Below are positions 6,793-9,519 of a stretch of 9,519 nucleotides of DNA, piece by piece. Numbering within the stretch: position 1 is the first letter of the stretch; every line of letters begins with the position of its first letter. The DNA is from Bacteroidota bacterium (GTDB lineage: Bacteria; Bacteroidota; Bacteroidia; Chitinophagales; Chitinophagaceae). A model generated the notes under the pieces. The model was not told where the DNA came from, ran no database searches, and saw only the letters and a program-made list of their open reading frames with translations. A program made the position numbers and the translations under genes. The stretch is taken from contig JAFAGR010000099.1 in NCBI GenBank assembly GCA_023422565.1, positions 1 to 9,519 on the forward strand, written 5' to 3'.

Positions 6793-7719
6793 TTAGTTGA
6801 TTTTTTCAAATTGCCTTGCACGCGCGGTATTCTCCACGAGTTTAATAAAGATGTCGTTCAAAGAGGGGAGCACTTCATTAAAACTATGCACCTGCACATC
6901 CCTGTTAATGAATTCGCGAAGCACTTCATTGGGCTGCGCGTCTGCATTGATCTTTATCAGCAATTCCCTGCCATCGTTTTTTACTATATCAAAGTGTGGA
7001 GAAGGGAGTGAGGATGTTTCGGCGGTTATTTTAAAAAGGTTCTCTTTAAAATCCTGCTTAACATTTTTCACAGAACCGTCGAGTATTTTCTTTCCCTTGT
7101 TTACGAGAACGATATGGTCGCATATCTCTTCAACCTGCTCCATACGGTGCGTGCTAAAAATAATGGTGCTGCCGTTTTTTGCGAGGTTAAAAATTTCATC
7201 CTTTATCAGGTTTGCGTTCACGGGGTCGAGCCCGCTGAACGGTTCGTCCAGTATAATCAATTCGGGCTGGTGTAATACGGTGGTAACAAATTGAAGTTTC
7301 TGGCTCATTCCCTTGCTGAGGTCTTCCACCTTCTTGTTCCACCAGCTTTCCATTTCAAATTTCACAAACCATTGCTTAATTCTCTCCATCGCTTCGGCCT
7401 TCGGCATTCCTTTTAGCTGCGCGAGGTAAAGCACCTGGTCGCCGATCTTCATCTTCTTATATAAGCCCCTTTCTTCCGGCATATAGCCGATGCGCCTGAT
7501 GTCGTTCAACGGATCGAATTTCTCTCCGTTAAAATTGATCCTTCCCTCATCCGGGTAGAATATTCCGGTGATCATTCTCAGCAGCGTCGTTTTACCGGCG
7601 CCGTTAGGGCCCAGCAAGCCGAAAATGCTGCCTTTTTCTATAGAAAAACTGATGTCGTCAACGGCCCGTTGCGTGGCAAAGTGTTTCTTTAGATTATGCA
7701 GTTCAAGTATGTGCTTCAT
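6793..7719 (-). CDS. ABC transporter ATP-binding protein (NatA-like, DUF4162-type C-terminus)
   Basis: This 308-residue cytoplasmic ATPase partners the downstream permease. Motifs in order: Walker A GPNGAGKT (37-44); a Q-loop region GYMPEERGLY (78-87) with Glu in place of the usual Gln, as in NatA relatives; signature LSKGM (134-138); Walker B LIILDEP (154-160) with catalytic Glu159; D-loop SGLD (162-165); and H-loop His191. The region after about residue 210 looks like the DUF4162 C-terminal domain of this subfamily. The ATG at 7719 is chosen because the typical N-terminus MKHILELHNLKK starts there; the frame stays open to 7848, but that extension runs into the preceding gene and is not ABC-like. 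The spacer to the upstream flavoprotein gene is 55 bp, enough for a separate promoter. Confidence 0.93.
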   Translation of the reverse strand: MKHILELHNLKKHFATQRAVDDISFSIEKGSIFGLLGPNGAGKTTLLRMITGIFYPDEGRINFNGEKFDPLNDIRRIGYMPEERGLYKKMKIGDQVLYLAQLKGMPKAEAMERIKQWFVKFEMESWWNKKVEDLSKGMSQKLQFVTTVLHQPELIILDEPFSGLDPVNANLIKDEIFNLAKNGSTIIFSTHRMEQVEEICDHIVLVNKGKKILDGSVKNVKQDFKENLFKITAETSSLPSPHFDIVKNDGRELLIKINADAQPNEVLREFINRDVQVHSFNEVLPSLNDIFIKLVENTARARQFEKIN

Positions 7720-7734
7720 AATAATATGTTCCGG

Positions 7735-7742
7735 TAAAATTA
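7735..7742 (-). promoter_or_regulatory. Possible -7 promoter element for the ABC pair
   Basis: On the minus strand this reads TAATTTTA, seven of eight matches to TAnnTTTG, within the 55-bp spacer ahead of the ATPase ATG. The implied leader would be only about 9 nt and no good -33 element is visible. In A/T-rich spacer DNA such a match can easily occur by chance. Confidence 0.2.
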
Positions 7743-7774
7743 ATGGATATGAAAGTGATGCGAATGTAAGAATG

Positions 7775-9364
7775 TTATAAATGGCTGCGGCCTTCTTCAA
7801 AAGAAGCAATGATTCTGTCTGCAACCCGTTCTCCATCCATGGCTGCACTTACAATTCCACCGGCAAAACCCGCGCCCTCACCACATGGAAAGAAGTTCAT
7901 AAGCTGCGGATGATTTAATCCTTCCCTGTCGCGCGGAATTTTTACAGGACTTGATGTGCGGCTTTCCGTAGCCACCACTACCGCTTCATTGGTGTAGTAT
8001 CCCCTGAGTTTTTTTCCGAAGCGCGGAAACCCTTTTGCCAATGTATCATACACAAATGATGGAAGTACCGCATGTAACTGCGCGCTGTTAAGCCCCGGCA
8101 GATAAGAATTTTCAGGCAGGGATGAAGAGAGTTTTTTGTTACAGAAGTCTTCAAGCCGCTGGGCAGGTGCCGTGCAGCCGCCGCCCCCGGCAAGGAATGC
8201 ATCTTTTTCCACCATCTCCTGAAACCTCAAAAACAACAAAGGATTATCTTCCTTAATACCCAACGGTTTCAAAGTTTCGTAAGCTTGTTGATGAGAAATT
8301 TCAACCACCATGCCGCTGTTTGCGAAAGGGTTATTTCTTTTTGACGGGCTCCATCCGTTCACCACAATTTCACCGGGTTTTGTGGCTGCAGGGGCGATGA
8401 TGCCACCGGGGCACATACAAAACGAGAACATGCCCGTATCGTCTACCTGTTGAACGAGCGAATAGGAAGCCGGTGGGAGGCGCGAATCGTTTGTGCCATG
8501 GTATTGGATATTGTTGATGAGGCTTTGCGGGTGCTCTACGCGAACGCCCAGCGCAAAAGGTTTTGCTTCAATTAAAATATCAGACCGGTGGAGTGTTTCA
8601 AAAATATCGCGCGCCGAATGGCCGGTGGCAAGTATGTATGCATCGGCTGAAATAAGGGCTCCACGGGCTTTCACGCCGGTGAGAACATTGTTGTTCATCA
8701 CAAATTCATCAACCCGTTGTTCAAAATGAACCTCTCCGCCAAAGGCGATGATCGCTTCCCGCATGGCGGTAATAATATGAGGAAGTTTGTTGGTGCCGAT
8801 ATGCGGATGGGCGTCAAACAGGATATTTTCCTCTGCGCCGAAATGCACGAAGAGTTCAAGAATCCGGTTGATGTCTCCCCGCTTATTGCTTCGTGTATAG
8901 AGCTTACCATCGCTATAGGTTCCGGCACCGCCTTCGCCGAAGCAGTAGTTACTTTCAGGGTTTACTATGCCCTGTTTGTTGAGAAGTGCAAGATCCCGCC
9001 GGCGCGCCCTTACATCTTTTCCTCGTTCAAGAATTATTGGTTTAATGCCCGCCTCGATCAATTTTAAAGCGGCAAACAAACCCGCAGGCCCTGCTCCTAT
9101 TATTATTACACGCTTTTTGGATGAGGCGGTATTGAGGAAAATGAAATTTTTCTTTTCCCGTTGATGGAAGGGCTCATTAATGTAGGCAAGTACAGTAAGG
9201 TTGTAAAAAATCGTTTTGCCACGCGCATCCAGCGATCGTTTCAGAATGTGGTAGCCGCTAACCTTATTCGGATGCAGGCCTTCATGCCGGGCAATCCGTT
9301 CCCGAACCAGGTCTTCGTCCTGCATTTCCGAAGGCAACAACCTGATCGGTATCTTTTTTTGCAT
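7775..9364 (-). CDS. COG2509-type FAD-dependent dehydrogenase, substrate unknown
   Basis: This 529-residue flavoprotein resembles the uncharacterised FAD-dependent dehydrogenases of COG2509. An N-terminal alpha/beta region (about 1-75; LLPSEMQDEDLVRERIA) precedes the Rossmann fold, as is usual in this family. The dinucleotide motif VIIIGAGPAGLFAA lies at 86-99, with the ribose-binding-type Glu113 in ILERG. FGEGGAGTYSDGKL (142-155) is a family signature; ILATGHSARD (244-253) is the second FAD-contact motif; FCMCPGG (315-321) carries two close cysteines; and CGEGAGFAGGI (494-504) is the C-terminal FAD-binding motif. No signal peptide or membrane helix is seen, so it is probably cytoplasmic. The ATG at 9364 sits 14 bp after the DUF3127 stop, suggesting co-transcription. 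The protein appears complete. Family placement is strong; no reaction is established as far as I know. Confidence 0.9.
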   Translation of the reverse strand: MQKKIPIRLLPSEMQDEDLVRERIARHEGLHPNKVSGYHILKRSLDARGKTIFYNLTVLAYINEPFHQREKKNFIFLNTASSKKRVIIIGAGPAGLFAALKLIEAGIKPIILERGKDVRARRRDLALLNKQGIVNPESNYCFGEGGAGTYSDGKLYTRSNKRGDINRILELFVHFGAEENILFDAHPHIGTNKLPHIITAMREAIIAFGGEVHFEQRVDEFVMNNNVLTGVKARGALISADAYILATGHSARDIFETLHRSDILIEAKPFALGVRVEHPQSLINNIQYHGTNDSRLPPASYSLVQQVDDTGMFSFCMCPGGIIAPAATKPGEIVVNGWSPSKRNNPFANSGMVVEISHQQAYETLKPLGIKEDNPLLFLRFQEMVEKDAFLAGGGGCTAPAQRLEDFCNKKLSSSLPENSYLPGLNSAQLHAVLPSFVYDTLAKGFPRFGKKLRGYYTNEAVVVATESRTSSPVKIPRDREGLNHPQLMNFFPCGEGAGFAGGIVSAAMDGERVADRIIASFEEGRSHL

Positions 9365-9378
9365 GAAAAAAGCAGCGG

Positions 9379-9519
9379 TTAAAAGGGAAGATCGTCGATA
9401 TCTTCAGCTGAGGGCGAAGAAAAAGTGTTTTCGGCCGGCTCACTATCCACCCCTTCATTTTTAAGCAAACCTTCAATTCGCCAGGCATCAAGATTGGTTA
9501 TATATGTCACCCGGCCTTC
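9379..9519 (-). CDS. DUF3127-like protein with SSB-type acidic C-terminal tip (5' partial)
   Basis: Only the last 46 codons are in the window; the frame is open to the right edge and ends at TAA (9381-9379). The visible start, GRVTYITNLDAWRIE, matches the closing beta-strands of DUF3127, an OB-fold-like family of Bacteroidota, where a (G)-aromatic-N-x-x-(A/G)WRIE stretch ends the domain. It is followed by a flexible Ser/Glu/Pro-rich linker and the tail SAEDIDDLPF. An acidic tail ending in Pro-Phe is how bacterial single-stranded DNA-binding proteins recruit repair and replication partners, so a role near ssDNA is a reasonable inference. A classical ssb gene is the main alternative, but the WRIE segment favours DUF3127. 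It lies 14 bp upstream of the FAD-dehydrogenase gene on the same strand. Confidence 0.75.
   Translation of the reverse strand, partial: EGRVTYITNLDAWRIEGLLKNEGVDSEPAENTFSSPSAEDIDDLPF

Noticed and set aside
7720..7848. N-terminal extension of the ABC ATPase
   Set aside because: These 43 codons overlap the end of the FAD-dehydrogenase gene and have no ABC-like content; MKHILELHNL at 7719 is the normal start.
1..9519. CRISPR arrays, tRNA/rRNA genes, insertion sequences, prophage or toxin-antitoxin genes
   Set aside because: No regularly spaced repeats, no cloverleaf or rRNA-like segments, no transposase or integrase motifs, and nearly all of the window is filled by ordinary genes.

Overview
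The window looks like a chromosomal fragment of a Bacteroidota bacterium, probably from the Chitinophagaceae/Sphingobacteriia side. The basis is indirect. The protein sequences resemble the forms of these families usual in that phylum, notably a DUF3127-type protein ending in DDLPF and a long SLBB export protein without a lipobox. Translation starts are A/T-rich and lack Shine-Dalgarno sequences, and a TAnnTTTG -7 promoter element of Bacteroidota type lies upstream of the SLBB gene. No RNA gene, CRISPR array, transposase or phage gene is visible.

Left half, plus strand (1-5259): a sugar-nucleotide pyrophosphorylase with a C-terminal left-handed beta-helix (5' end outside the window); a flavin-dependent nitronate monooxygenase/FabK-type protein 13 bp behind it; a hairpin with a T-rich tail overlapping that gene's stop codon; a promoter-like element; then a two-gene unit of a six-SLBB outer-membrane polysaccharide export protein and a Wzz-type chain-length/co-polymerase protein, 6 bp apart. 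The nucleotidyltransferase would supply activated sugar and the SLBB/Wzz pair would form a trans-envelope export conduit. No glycosyltransferase, flippase or polymerase is in view.

Middle (5260-5490): a convergent intergenic gap with no convincing gene. It holds a weak hairpin just after the Wzz stop and a 7-bp perfect inverted repeat.

Right half, minus strand (9519 down to 5491): the C-terminus of a DUF3127 protein with an SSB-like acidic tip, then 14 bp to a COG2509-type FAD-dependent dehydrogenase of unknown substrate, then 55 bp to an ABC ATPase, then 9 bp to its ABC-2 permease (NatA/NatB-like exporter). The close spacing suggests co-transcription at least of the ABC pair, and possibly of all four.

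I see no clear, wholly new system. The points most worth following are the uncharacterised COG2509 flavoprotein beside the SSB-tipped DUF3127 gene, and the non-lipoprotein, six-SLBB export protein paired with a kinase-less Wzz protein.
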